DNA of 7,421 nt from Planctomycetaceae bacterium (GCA_947453125.1 CANGGC010000107.1:1-7421); one strand, 5' to 3'. Shown: positions 1-6,696, numbered from the stretch's first letter. A program made the numbers and translations. The notes: generated from the letters alone by a model not told the origin.

Positions 1-236
1 CGTACCCCCCGGTAGTGCTGCCAGTCGTCGAGCATCGGGCCGAACCAGGCCGAGCGATGGAGCCAGGCGTGCATCCGGGGGGAGCCGCGATAGAAGCAGA
101 AGCTCGCCAGGATCACGAACGGCGTGCAGGGGAGGACCGGCAGGATCGCCCCGGCAAAGGCCAGAATGAGGCTTGCCCAGCCTCCGGCCACCCAGAGAAA
201 ACCACTGACCGGGTGGGTTGTCGGGCGGAGGTCCAT
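1..236 (-). CDS. DUF454 / YbaN-family inner-membrane protein, N-terminal part (runs off left edge)
   Basis: This is a partial gene read on the minus strand: 78 codons are visible from an ATG at 236 down to the window edge. The translation begins MDLRPTTHPVSGFLWVAGGW. A hydrophobic stretch at about residues 12-35 leads into the family-typical block LPVLPCTPFVILASFCFYRG, then SPRMHAWLHRSAWFGPML and DDWQHYRGV. This matches the pattern of E. coli YbaN (DUF454), which has LPVLPTTPF, a second hydrophobic segment, SPR-HAWL and WFG--L--W. The family consists of small inner-membrane proteins of about 120-150 residues with no well-established biochemical role, so roughly the last third is probably missing here. 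The ATG was chosen because it puts the first membrane segment where the family has it. No Shine-Dalgarno sequence is visible upstream. The gene is divergent from fba, and no functional link is evident. Confidence 0.85.
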   Translation of the reverse strand, partial: MDLRPTTHPVSGFLWVAGGWASLILAFAGAILPVLPCTPFVILASFCFYRGSPRMHAWLHRSAWFGPMLDDWQHYRGV

Positions 237-276
237 GGGCGATTCGCGTGGCGGATAATGGTGGCCGACCAGCAGG

Positions 277-306
277 ATTCTACCACGCGCCGGTTTGGCG
301 TATGAT
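277..306. promoter_or_regulatory. Candidate divergent promoter elements between the DUF454 gene and fba
   Basis: Two AT-richer hexamers stand out in the 132-base divergent intergenic region. On the plus strand, TATGAT at 301-306 resembles a sigma-70 -10 box and would start a transcript near 313, about 55 bases before the fba start. On the minus strand, TAGAAT (the complement of 277-282) would start a transcript near 270, about 34 bases before the DUF454 start. Neither has a convincing -35 box at 16-18 bases; TTCTAC at 278-283 is the best for the plus strand and is poor. The call rests on the hexamers and their placement only. Confidence 0.3.
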
Positions 307-356
307 CGGCTTTTTCTGTGTTGTCCTCCCCCGCTTCCGCCCGCCTTCCCTCCCTC

Positions 357-360
357 GGAG
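357..360 (+). promoter_or_regulatory. Ribosome binding site of fba
   Basis: GGAG lies 8 bases before the ATG at 369. It supports that ATG over the in-frame upstream ATG at 318, which would add 17 non-conserved residues (MLSSPASARLPSLGDPS) to the aldolase. Confidence 0.7.
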
Positions 361-368
361 ATCCCTCC

Positions 369-1412
369 ATGCCGCTGGTTCCGATGCGCATCCTCCTCGA
401 CCACGCCGCCGAGCACGGTTACGGTCTGGCCGCCTTCAACGTCAACGACATGGAGCAGATCCAGGCGATCATGGAGGCGGCGAAGGAGACGGATTCCCCG
501 GTCATCGTCCAGGCCTCGCGCGGCGCCCGCAGCTACAGCCAGGACAACTACCTCCGCCACCTCATGCTCGCGGCCGCCGAGCTCTACCCCCACATCCCGG
601 TGGCGATGCACCAGGATCACGGCAACTCGCCGGCGACGTGCGTCAGCGCGATCGACAACGGGTTCACGAGCGTGATGATGGACGGCTCGCTGAAAGAGGA
701 CGGCAAGACGCCGGCCGACTTCGCCTACAACTCGAAGGTCACCGCCGAGGTGGTGAAGCTCGCCCATGCCCGCGGCGTGTCGGTCGAAGGGGAGCTGGGC
801 TGTCTGGGGTCGCTCGAGAGCGGCCACGGTGAGGCCGAGGACGGCCACGGGGCCGAGGGGGCGCTGTCGCACGATCAGCTCCTCACCGATCCCGACGAGG
901 CGGAGCGTTTCGTGGCGGCGACCGGCGTCGATGCGCTGGCGGTGGCGATTGGCACGAGCCACGGGGCGTACAAGTTCACCCGCAAGCCCGACGGCGATGT
1001 CCTCGCCATGGGGCAGATCGAGCGGATCCACAAGAAGCTCCCCAACTGCCACCTCGTCATGCACGGGTCGTCGGCGGTGCCGCAGGATCTCCAGGACATC
1101 ATCAACGAGTTCGGCGGCAAGATGCCGCAGACGTGGGGCGTGCCGGTCGAGGAGATCCAGCGCGGCATCAAGCATGGCGTGCGGAAGATCAACATCGACA
1201 CCGACTGCCGGATGGCGATTACCGGTGCGATCCGCAAGGTGCTCTGGCAGCACCCGGAGAAGTTCGACCCGCGCGATTACCTCAAGCCGGCCCGCGATGC
1301 GATGAAGAAGGTGTGCGCGGAGCGGATGGTGCAGTTTGGCCAGGCGGGTAACGCCCGCAAGGTGCCGGTCGTCTCCATCGAGGAGATGGCGAAGCGCTAC
1401 GCCAAGGCCTGA
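369..1412 (+). CDS. fba: Class II fructose-bisphosphate aldolase (CbbA type)
   Basis: Zinc-dependent aldolase of 347 residues, a normal length for the CbbA-like class II group. It reversibly cleaves fructose-1,6-bisphosphate to dihydroxyacetone phosphate and glyceraldehyde-3-phosphate, in glycolysis, gluconeogenesis and, in autotrophs, the Calvin cycle; it is cytoplasmic. The N-terminus (LLDHAAEHGYGLAAFNVND, residues 9-27) is typical. HQDHGN at 81-86 carries the catalytic Asp83 and zinc ligand His84. VEGELG at 139-144 carries conserved acidic residues. GTSHGAYKF at 195-203 supplies zinc ligand His198. MHGSS at 231-235 supplies His232, and NIDTD at 275-279 is the phosphate/substrate-binding motif. 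All expected active-site residues are present, so the enzyme should be active. The start at 369 is backed by a GGAG site and by the family N-terminus. The gene stands alone: it has its own upstream region and ends at a strong terminator. Nothing nearby, such as Rubisco or phosphoribulokinase, points to carbon fixation, so central sugar metabolism is the likely role. Confidence 0.97.
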   Translation: MPLVPMRILLDHAAEHGYGLAAFNVNDMEQIQAIMEAAKETDSPVIVQASRGARSYSQDNYLRHLMLAAAELYPHIPVAMHQDHGNSPATCVSAIDNGFTSVMMDGSLKEDGKTPADFAYNSKVTAEVVKLAHARGVSVEGELGCLGSLESGHGEAEDGHGAEGALSHDQLLTDPDEAERFVAATGVDALAVAIGTSHGAYKFTRKPDGDVLAMGQIERIHKKLPNCHLVMHGSSAVPQDLQDIINEFGGKMPQTWGVPVEEIQRGIKHGVRKINIDTDCRMAITGAIRKVLWQHPEKFDPRDYLKPARDAMKKVCAERMVQFGQAGNARKVPVVSIEEMAKRYAKA

Positions 1413-1451
1413 TCGGCCGTCGTTGCCGCTATCACCCCCAAGTCCCTGTTC

Positions 1452-1492
1452 CCGGTCGGCCGGCGGTCTCCCCGCCGGCCGACCGGCTTTTT
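1452..1492 (+). terminator. Strong Rho-independent terminator after fba
   Basis: A perfect 15-bp inverted repeat, with arms CCGGTCGGCCGGCGG (1452-1466) and CCGCCGGCCGACCGG (1472-1486), encloses a 5-base loop (TCTCC). One base later comes a run of five T (1488-1492). It lies 39 bases past the fba stop. The stem is exceptionally GC-rich and should insulate fba from the kds operon. Confidence 0.88.
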
Positions 1493-1531
1493 CCGGGGTG
1501 CTCGGGCCCTCTTCAGCCGGCAAAAACCGCG

Positions 1532-1560
1532 TTGCGGGGCTTGCCCACGTGGCCTATCCT
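1532..1560 (+). promoter_or_regulatory. Weak candidate promoter for the kds operon
   Basis: TTGCGG (1532-1537) and TATCCT (1555-1560) are separated by 17 bases. They keep 3 of 6 and 4 of 6 sigma-70 consensus positions. Transcription would begin near 1567, just upstream of the hairpin-rich leader. A promoter is needed somewhere here because the fba terminator lies immediately upstream, but this particular pair is only a suggestion. Confidence 0.25.
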
Positions 1561-1586
1561 CCCGCCCCCCTCGGGCGCCAGTGATC

Positions 1587-1631
1587 CCGGACTCTGTCCG
1601 GACGGCGTTGCCGTCGGTCCGCGCGCAGGAC
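1587..1631 (+). promoter_or_regulatory. Structured leader of kdsD: three tandem short hairpins
   Basis: Three back-to-back inverted repeats occupy 45 bases. The first is CCGGAC / GTCCGG (1587-1592 and 1596-1601) with loop TCT. The second is GACGGC / GCCGTC (1601-1606 and 1610-1615) with loop GTT; it shares base 1601 with the first. The third is GTCC / GGAC (1617-1620 and 1628-1631) with a 7-base loop. The right arm of the third covers the AGGA (1627-1630) that could serve the ATG at 1639. No T-run follows, so this is not an ordinary terminator. Possible roles are a structured 5' leader, an operator or a small regulatory RNA fold. The rest of the fba-kdsD gap holds only the terminator and the weak promoter candidate. 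Confidence 0.4.
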
Positions 1632-1734
1632 GTTCGCCATGTCCTTCCGAGACTCGCTCCGCCTGTTCGAACGTGCTCCCTCCCCACGGCCCGAGGTCGG
1701 TGGTGGAGCGCCTGCTTGTCCGTTGCCGGCGGCC

Positions 1735-1741
1735 GGAGAGG
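1735..1741 (+). promoter_or_regulatory. Ribosome binding site favouring the GTG start of kdsD
   Basis: GGAGAGG lies 8 bases before the GTG at 1750. It is a better Shine-Dalgarno match than the AGGA (1627-1630) in front of the ATG at 1639, and is one of the reasons for placing the kdsD start at 1750. Confidence 0.5.
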
Positions 1742-1749
1742 GCTCTGGT

Positions 1750-2799
1750 GTGGAAGCTCAGGCGGATTGCGGCAGCGTCGACCCTTCGCTCATCGATGAG
1801 CAGGGGTTGATCGATCGGGGGCGGGGAATCCTCCACGCCGAGGCCCGGGCGATCGTCGAGGCGGCCGAACGGCTCGACGGCGCGTTTGTGCGTGCTGTTC
1901 ATCGGCTCGAAGCCTGCAGCGGGAATGTGGTCGTCACTGGCATCGGCAAGGCGGGGATCGTCGCCCGGAAAATCTCGGCCACCCTCGCGTCGACCGGCAC
2001 GCCGAGCCACTTCCTCCATCCGACCGAGGCGATGCACGGCGATCTCGGGGTGCTCCGCGGCGACGACCTGCTCCTGGCGCTGTCGCAGTCGGGCGAGACC
2101 GAGGAGATCACCCGGCTCCTTCCCCATGTCCGCGCCCGCGGGATCCCCATCGTCGCGATCACCGGACGGGCCGAGAGCACGCTCGGCCGGGCCGCCGAGG
2201 TGGTCGTCACCTCCGGCCCGGTGCGCGAGGCGTGCGAGTTGGGGCTCGCGCCGAGCACGAGCACGTCGGTCCTCCTTGCCCTCGGCGACAGCCTGGCGCT
2301 GGTCACGAGTGCCCTGCGGGCGTTCACGGCGGAAGACTTCCATGCCCGTCATCCGGGCGGGAGCCTGGGGCGGCAACTCATGCATGTCGAGGATGTGATG
2401 CGTGCGCTGCCGCTGTGCCGGACGGCGCTGCCGGAAGAGAGCGTGCGGAGCGTCTTCAGCCGAGCGCTGCCGGCGCGGCGAACCGGAGCGGTGATGATCC
2501 TCGACCATGGCGGCACGCTTGCGGGCATCTTCACCGACAGCGACCTCGCCCGACTGTTTGAACGGCGCAACGACACCGCCATCGACGGGCCGATCAATGA
2601 GGTAATGACCGCGCGGCCGACGACGATTCGTGTCGGTACCCGCCTCCGTGATGCAGTGGAGCTGCTCGAGGCGAGGCGGCTGAGCGAACTGCCGGTGATC
2701 GACGCCGCTGGACACCCGGTCGGCCTCCTCGACGTCGTCGATCTCGTCGGCATGGTGCCGCCGGAGCTCCTCGATCTCCCCCTCCAGCGTGTTGCCTGA
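1750..2799 (+). CDS. kdsD: Arabinose-5-phosphate isomerase (KdsD/KpsF/GutQ family)
   Basis: Cytoplasmic sugar-phosphate isomerase converting D-ribulose-5-phosphate to D-arabinose-5-phosphate, the first committed step toward the LPS core sugar Kdo. Numbered from the GTG at 1750 it has 349 residues, against 328 in E. coli KdsD. The SIS domain spans about residues 50-190, with GIGKAG at 64-69, ASTGTPSHFLHP, SQSGETEEI around 113-120, EACELGLAP and HPGGSLGR. Residues equivalent to the E. coli catalytic set Lys59, Glu111, Glu152 and His193 are present as Lys67, Glu116, Glu160 and His201. Two CBS domains follow (about 210-270 and 282-335). An in-frame ATG at 1639 would give 386 residues, but the extra 37 are Pro/Gly/Ala-rich, unlike the family and lower in third-position GC; a good GGAGAGG supports the GTG. 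kdsC follows after 35 bases, which favours Kdo synthesis over capsule (KpsF) or glucitol (GutQ) roles. The function is secure; the exact start is not. Confidence 0.93.
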   Translation: MEAQADCGSVDPSLIDEQGLIDRGRGILHAEARAIVEAAERLDGAFVRAVHRLEACSGNVVVTGIGKAGIVARKISATLASTGTPSHFLHPTEAMHGDLGVLRGDDLLLALSQSGETEEITRLLPHVRARGIPIVAITGRAESTLGRAAEVVVTSGPVREACELGLAPSTSTSVLLALGDSLALVTSALRAFTAEDFHARHPGGSLGRQLMHVEDVMRALPLCRTALPEESVRSVFSRALPARRTGAVMILDHGGTLAGIFTDSDLARLFERRNDTAIDGPINEVMTARPTTIRVGTRLRDAVELLEARRLSELPVIDAAGHPVGLLDVVDLVGMVPPELLDLPLQRVA

Positions 2800-2834
2800 C
2801 TTTTTTCCAATCGCACCCCCGCCGTGGCCAACCC

Positions 2835-3389
2835 GTGTCGACATTTCCGTCATCCCGAGCCGAGATCGAGCCCCGTCTGGCACGGGTGCGCTTGCTGCTG
2901 CTCGACGTCGACGGCGTGCTCACCGACGGGAGCGTCACGTGGTCGAGCGAGGGCTACGAGCTGAAGACCTTCCACGTCCGTGACGGCCTGGGCTTGCGCC
3001 TCTGGCAGCAGGCGGGGAACATGGTGGCGATCATCACCGGCCGAGCGAGCCGGGCCCTCACCCTGCGGACCGAAGAACTCGGGATTGGCATCGTCAGGCA
3101 GGGGGTTGGCGACAAGGTCGCCGCTGCCGCCGAGGTGGTGGCGACGTGCGGGGTGTCGTGGGAGGAGGCGGCCTTCGTGGGCGACGATCTCCCCGATCTG
3201 CCGGTCGTGAAACGGTGTGGCGTGGGTGTGGCGGTGGCCGATGCCTGTCCGGAGCTGAAGGCCGCCGCGATGTTGGTCACGGAGCGGGCTGGTGGCCGGG
3301 GTGCGGTTCGTGAGGTCGTCGAGCGGCTCCTCCGTGCCCGCGGCGGGTGGGAGGCGGCGGTGGCCGGGTATGGCGGCGGGGTCGCCTGA
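2835..3389 (+). CDS. kdsC: 3-deoxy-D-manno-octulosonate-8-phosphate phosphatase (HAD family)
   Basis: Hydrolyses Kdo-8-phosphate to Kdo and phosphate in the cytoplasm, the third step of Kdo synthesis after KdsD and KdsA. It has 184 residues, close to E. coli KdsC (188). HAD motif I is LLLDVDGVLTDG, with nucleophile Asp24 and acid/base Asp26. Motif II is IITGR with Thr68. The motif III lysine is Lys94 (GDKV). Motif IV is GDDLPD (116-121), with metal-binding Asp117 and Asp118. The small C0-type cap is the short insert after motif I (about 32-47), and the family tail AGGRGAVREV (152-161) that closes over the neighbouring active site in the tetramer is intact. The start is a GTG with no clear Shine-Dalgarno sequence; it gives the usual short N-terminal segment before motif I, whereas the next GTG at 2886 would start only six residues before it. 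It sits 35 bases after kdsD and 23 before the LptC-like gene, so it is almost certainly in the same operon. Confidence 0.93.
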   Translation: MSTFPSSRAEIEPRLARVRLLLLDVDGVLTDGSVTWSSEGYELKTFHVRDGLGLRLWQQAGNMVAIITGRASRALTLRTEELGIGIVRQGVGDKVAAAAEVVATCGVSWEEAAFVGDDLPDLPVVKRCGVGVAVADACPELKAAAMLVTERAGGRGAVREVVERLLRARGGWEAAVAGYGGGVA

Positions 3390-3412
3390 GACAGGCGCAG
3401 GGTGGCTCACGC

Positions 3413-6400
3413 ATGGAACATCGCCTCGGACGCACCCTGCGGGTGTTTCTCATCGTGCTCGCGACAGCGGGGCTTTACCGGCTCGTCGTCGTGCCGCTGG
3501 TGGAGCCGCGCGTCCGGGCTGCTGCGGCAAGCCAGGAGCTCTCCCCGGCCGCGGTCGCCGCGGCGAAGACCCGGGCCGATGGCCGGCTCGCGCAGGTGTC
3601 GAAGCTCTTCGCCGCCGGCTCGTGGGAGCTCGACGGGCCGAACATGCTCGAGAGCCGGCAAATGCGCCTCCTCTTCAAGGACTATCGGCGGATGAGCAAG
3701 GATCCGGACGATCCGCGCGTGCAACTCATCCCCTGCACGCTCATCCTCCTTCCCGACACCAGTGGCGAGGCAGGGGCCCCGGCCGGGCGGACAGTCGTCC
3801 TCCGCGCCCCCCAGGGGGCCGTACTCGAGTTCGACGAGCCGTTCGACTTGAGCAAGCAGGAGCGGCCGTCGCGGCTCGTCGGCGGCAGCCTCCGCGGGCA
3901 GGTGACGATCCGTGGTACGGCGACGTCCCCGGAGGCCGACGACGAGGTGGAGATCGTGACCCGCGATGTCGAGCTCAAGGAAATGGAGATCAGCACCGCC
4001 GAGGCGGTGCAATTCCGCTATGGCCGCTCCTCCGGGAGCGGCCGGGCGATGGAGATTCGTCTCCTCCCTGGTGCGAAGGGGAGCGAGCAGGGGCCGAGCA
4101 TCGGCGGGATCGACACGATCCGCCTCGACCGCGACGTGAAGCTCAAGCTTGAAGGGCTCGCCGGGGGATTGATCCCGGGGCCTCCCGTCTCCGGGGCGGT
4201 GGCGCCTGATGGCGCGATGGCCACGGCCGCGGCGTCCCCCGCCGATGGTGCCGAGGAGCCGGTGCCGGTGCTTGTCAGCTGTCGGGGGAGCCTGTGCATG
4301 AACGTGTCGGCGAATGTGATCTCGCTCGAGGATCATGTCGACGTCGTCCGCACGCTCCCGGGCGGCGCCCACGATCAGCTCGCCTGCGAGCTCCTTGCAG
4401 TCGTCCTCGGTCGTGACGAGAAAGCGGGGACGATGACCGCCGGGCTGAAGCCGGTCGAGATCCAGGCCAAGGGGACGCCCGTCGTGGCCCGGAGCACGGG
4501 GACCGGCCTTGAAGCGCGGGCGATGCGCCTCGGCTACGAGATCGCCACCCGGCGGATCGTCCTCGATGGCGAGGAGCCGGTGTCGCTCGTCCTCCAGGAG
4601 ACGGAGATGGAGGCCCGGTCGATCGATTACACCCCCGGCCCGCCGGGCGACCCGGGGACGCTCATGGCCGTCGGCCCGGGGTGGCTGCGGGCGCGGTCGG
4701 CCGACACGCCCCCGCTCTCCGCCCGCTGGCAGAAGTGGCTCCGCCTCCGGCCCGACGGCGCTGAGCATGTCGCGTCGCTGGCCGGGGAGGCCGATGTTCA
4801 GGTGGAGACGCAGGGGCGGCTCAAGGCGGGGGAGATCCACCTCTGGCTGGCGCTGACGCCAGGCGCTCCGCCGACCGCCGCTCCTTCGCGCCTGCCGGCG
4901 GGCATGGCCGGGGTGAAGCCCTCCCGGATGCTCGCGCGCTCGATGGTCGAGATCGACGTCCAGCAGCTCACTGCCCGCACCGACAAGCTCGAAATGTGGT
5001 TCAAACACGAATCGCCCCCCCCCGTCGCGGCGGTGCCGGTGGTGCCTGTCGCCCAAGCGGCGGCCCCGCAGCCGGCTGTCGCCGCGACGCCGGCTCCCGC
5101 TGTCGCTCCGGCACCGGCGCCCGCCCAGCCAGCGGCGGCCGAGTCACCGACCGGCCGGCTCATCGTCACCGGTGGGCTCGTCCGTGGATTGGTCACCTTC
5201 GGCTCCCAGGGGCCGCAGCTCGACGAGCTCTCGCTCGAGGGGCAGGTGCACCTCATCGAGGAGCCCGAGGCCGCCCGCGTCCCCGGCCAGCCGGCGCCTG
5301 AGGTGATCGAGCTCCGTGGCGACCAACTGCAGATCTCGCGGGCCAACCGCTTCGATGCCCGCGCGGTCGTCTCCGGGCGCCCGGCGCAGGTCGCCGGGCG
5401 GGGAATCGATCTCCAAGGGCCACTGGTGGAGTTTGATCGGGGGCGCAACCGGCTCTCGGTCGACGGCGCGGGGAAGCTCGGCCTCCCAATTGCCGGCGGG
5501 CTCCCCGGGCTCGAGTCGCTTGCCGTCGCATCCCCGGTGGCCCAGCCGGCCGCGCAGCCTGTCGTCCCGGTGCCGGCGGCCGTCGCCGGACGGCTCGACA
5601 TCGGCTGGCAGGGGCGGATGGACTTCGACGGCCTCACCGCCCGGTTCGTCGATCGGGTGGTGACGACCAGCGGCGACACGGCCCTGCGGGCCGGTTCGCT
5701 TGATGTCATCTTCACCAAGCAGATCGACTTCTCGGCGAGCGCCTCCGATCGCACCGCCCGCAACACCGACATCGCCCGGATCGCCTGTGGCAACGGCGTG
5801 CGGATCGAGAGCGAGTCGGTCGCGGCCGATGGTGGCAAGTCGGTGGAGAAGCTCTTTCTCCGCGATCTCCTCGTCGATCGGGCCACCGGCGAGGTGACCG
5901 GCAGCGGGCCGGGGCGGCTGGCGAGCACGCGCTTTGGCGCGAGCCCAGGCATCGCCCTGCCGGGAGGGGAAGGGCTGCCGGGGGCGGCCGGTGCAGCCCA
6001 GCCGACGCCGGCCCCACGCCCCGACGAGCTGAGCTATCTCGGCGTCGACTTCCAGCGCGGCATTCGCGGCAACATCAACCGACGGCAGATGGAGTTTCAT
6101 CAGCGCGTCGAGGCGATCTGGGGGCCGGTCGGCGGCTGGAACGACACCCTCGACGCCCACGCCGCCGGTGGCCTCCCTCCCCGCGCCGTGGCGATCACCA
6201 GTGACGTCCTCTCGGTCGGCCAGGCTGCCCCGCTCCCCGGCCTGCGCCGCGGCACGCTCGAGCTCGGCGCCGCCGGCAACGTGATGGTCGAGGGAGAGGC
6301 GTTCACGGCGCGGAGCTCCCGACTCTCCTACAGCGAGGCGAAGGATCTCCTCGTCTTCGAGGGGGACGGCCGCAGCGACGCGCAGCTCTTCCGCCAGGAG

Positions 6401-6562
6401 CGCATTGGTGCCCCGACGTCGAGCGCCTCGGCAGGCAAGATCCTCTACTGGCGCGGCCTCAACCAGGTGGAGGTCAACGACGCCCGCTTCATCGATCTCG
6501 AGCAGCTCGGCGGCACGGGGGGAGCCCCGCGTCTCCCCGGCTTCGGTGGCGCGAAGCCGTAG
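3413..6562 (+). CDS. Large membrane-anchored LptC/LptA (OstA)-like protein, probable LPS transport component
   Basis: 1049 residues from an ATG with AGGG 10 bases upstream; a GTG at 3347 would overlap kdsC and add an Arg/Gly-rich tail, so it was not used. A single uncleaved-looking membrane helix (about residues 8-30, after MEHRLGR) would leave the rest periplasmic, as in LptC. The body has no enzymatic motif and is rich in short alternating strands of the OstA/LptA/LptC kind: about 165-250 (LRGQVTIRGT, DVELKEMEISTAEAVQFRY), 290-410 (ISLEDHVDVVRT, LEARAMRLGY), 455-530, 580-690 (LSLEGQVHLIEE, RGIDLQGPLVEFDRG), 726-840 and 870-1032 (FTARSSRLSY). Ala/Pro-rich linkers separate blocks at about 534-576 and 703-727, with a Gly/Ala/Pro stretch at 840-869. 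LptC is usually about 190 residues and LptA about 180, so this would be several units in one chain. Position directly after kdsD-kdsC supports an LPS-transport role, since lptC often follows kdsC. The assignment is by pattern and context only; an AsmA-like or other envelope protein is possible. Confidence 0.72.
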   Translation: MEHRLGRTLRVFLIVLATAGLYRLVVVPLVEPRVRAAAASQELSPAAVAAAKTRADGRLAQVSKLFAAGSWELDGPNMLESRQMRLLFKDYRRMSKDPDDPRVQLIPCTLILLPDTSGEAGAPAGRTVVLRAPQGAVLEFDEPFDLSKQERPSRLVGGSLRGQVTIRGTATSPEADDEVEIVTRDVELKEMEISTAEAVQFRYGRSSGSGRAMEIRLLPGAKGSEQGPSIGGIDTIRLDRDVKLKLEGLAGGLIPGPPVSGAVAPDGAMATAAASPADGAEEPVPVLVSCRGSLCMNVSANVISLEDHVDVVRTLPGGAHDQLACELLAVVLGRDEKAGTMTAGLKPVEIQAKGTPVVARSTGTGLEARAMRLGYEIATRRIVLDGEEPVSLVLQETEMEARSIDYTPGPPGDPGTLMAVGPGWLRARSADTPPLSARWQKWLRLRPDGAEHVASLAGEADVQVETQGRLKAGEIHLWLALTPGAPPTAAPSRLPAGMAGVKPSRMLARSMVEIDVQQLTARTDKLEMWFKHESPPPVAAVPVVPVAQAAAPQPAVAATPAPAVAPAPAPAQPAAAESPTGRLIVTGGLVRGLVTFGSQGPQLDELSLEGQVHLIEEPEAARVPGQPAPEVIELRGDQLQISRANRFDARAVVSGRPAQVAGRGIDLQGPLVEFDRGRNRLSVDGAGKLGLPIAGGLPGLESLAVASPVAQPAAQPVVPVPAAVAGRLDIGWQGRMDFDGLTARFVDRVVTTSGDTALRAGSLDVIFTKQIDFSASASDRTARNTDIARIACGNGVRIESESVAADGGKSVEKLFLRDLLVDRATGEVTGSGPGRLASTRFGASPGIALPGGEGLPGAAGAAQPTPAPRPDELSYLGVDFQRGIRGNINRRQMEFHQRVEAIWGPVGGWNDTLDAHAAGGLPPRAVAITSDVLSVGQAAPLPGLRRGTLELGAAGNVMVEGEAFTARSSRLSYSEAKDLLVFEGDGRSDAQLFRQERIGAPTSSASAGKILYWRGLNQVEVNDARFIDLEQLGGTGGAPRLPGFGGAKP
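5015..5023 (+). repeat. C9 homopolymer within the LptC-like gene
   Basis: Nine consecutive C encode Pro-Pro-Pro (residues 535-537) at the start of the Ala/Pro-rich linker. The tract is in frame here and the gene is open. A one-base slip would shift the frame and remove roughly the C-terminal half of the protein. Confidence 0.9.
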
Positions 6563-6696
6563 CCGGCTGTTCCTCCGGCGACCTTTCCTTCCGCCGCCCG
6601 TTGGCCCCGTCCCCTTCCGGGCTGGTAGCCTCTTGCCGATGCGGCGTGGTGGAAACCATTCCGAAAGGGCCGGCGACGTCGTTGCGGGGGGAGAGC

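Noticed and set aside
1674..1749. REP-like or mobile repeat in the region between the two kdsD starts
   Set aside because: The translated stretch looks like intergenic repeat sequence (GC-rich, Pro/Gly), but I see no second copy in the window and no clear terminal repeats.
1513..2883. Long minus-strand open frame (456 codons) opposite kdsD
   Set aside because: It is antisense to a well-supported SIS/CBS gene, and its translation is Arg/Gly/Asp-rich without any recognizable domain. Strong third-position GC opens such frames.
3407..5056. Long minus-strand open frame (549 codons) opposite the first half of the LptC-like gene
   Set aside because: The translation is low-complexity Arg/His/Gly/Pro-rich and typical of antisense shadows. 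The plus strand has a ribosome binding site, a membrane anchor and strand-patterned protein.
6562..6590. Possible terminator after the LptC-like gene (GCCGG / CCGGC with an 8-base loop, then a pyrimidine stretch)
   Set aside because: The stem is only 5 bp and the following sequence has broken T-runs, so it is too weak to call in this GC-rich background.
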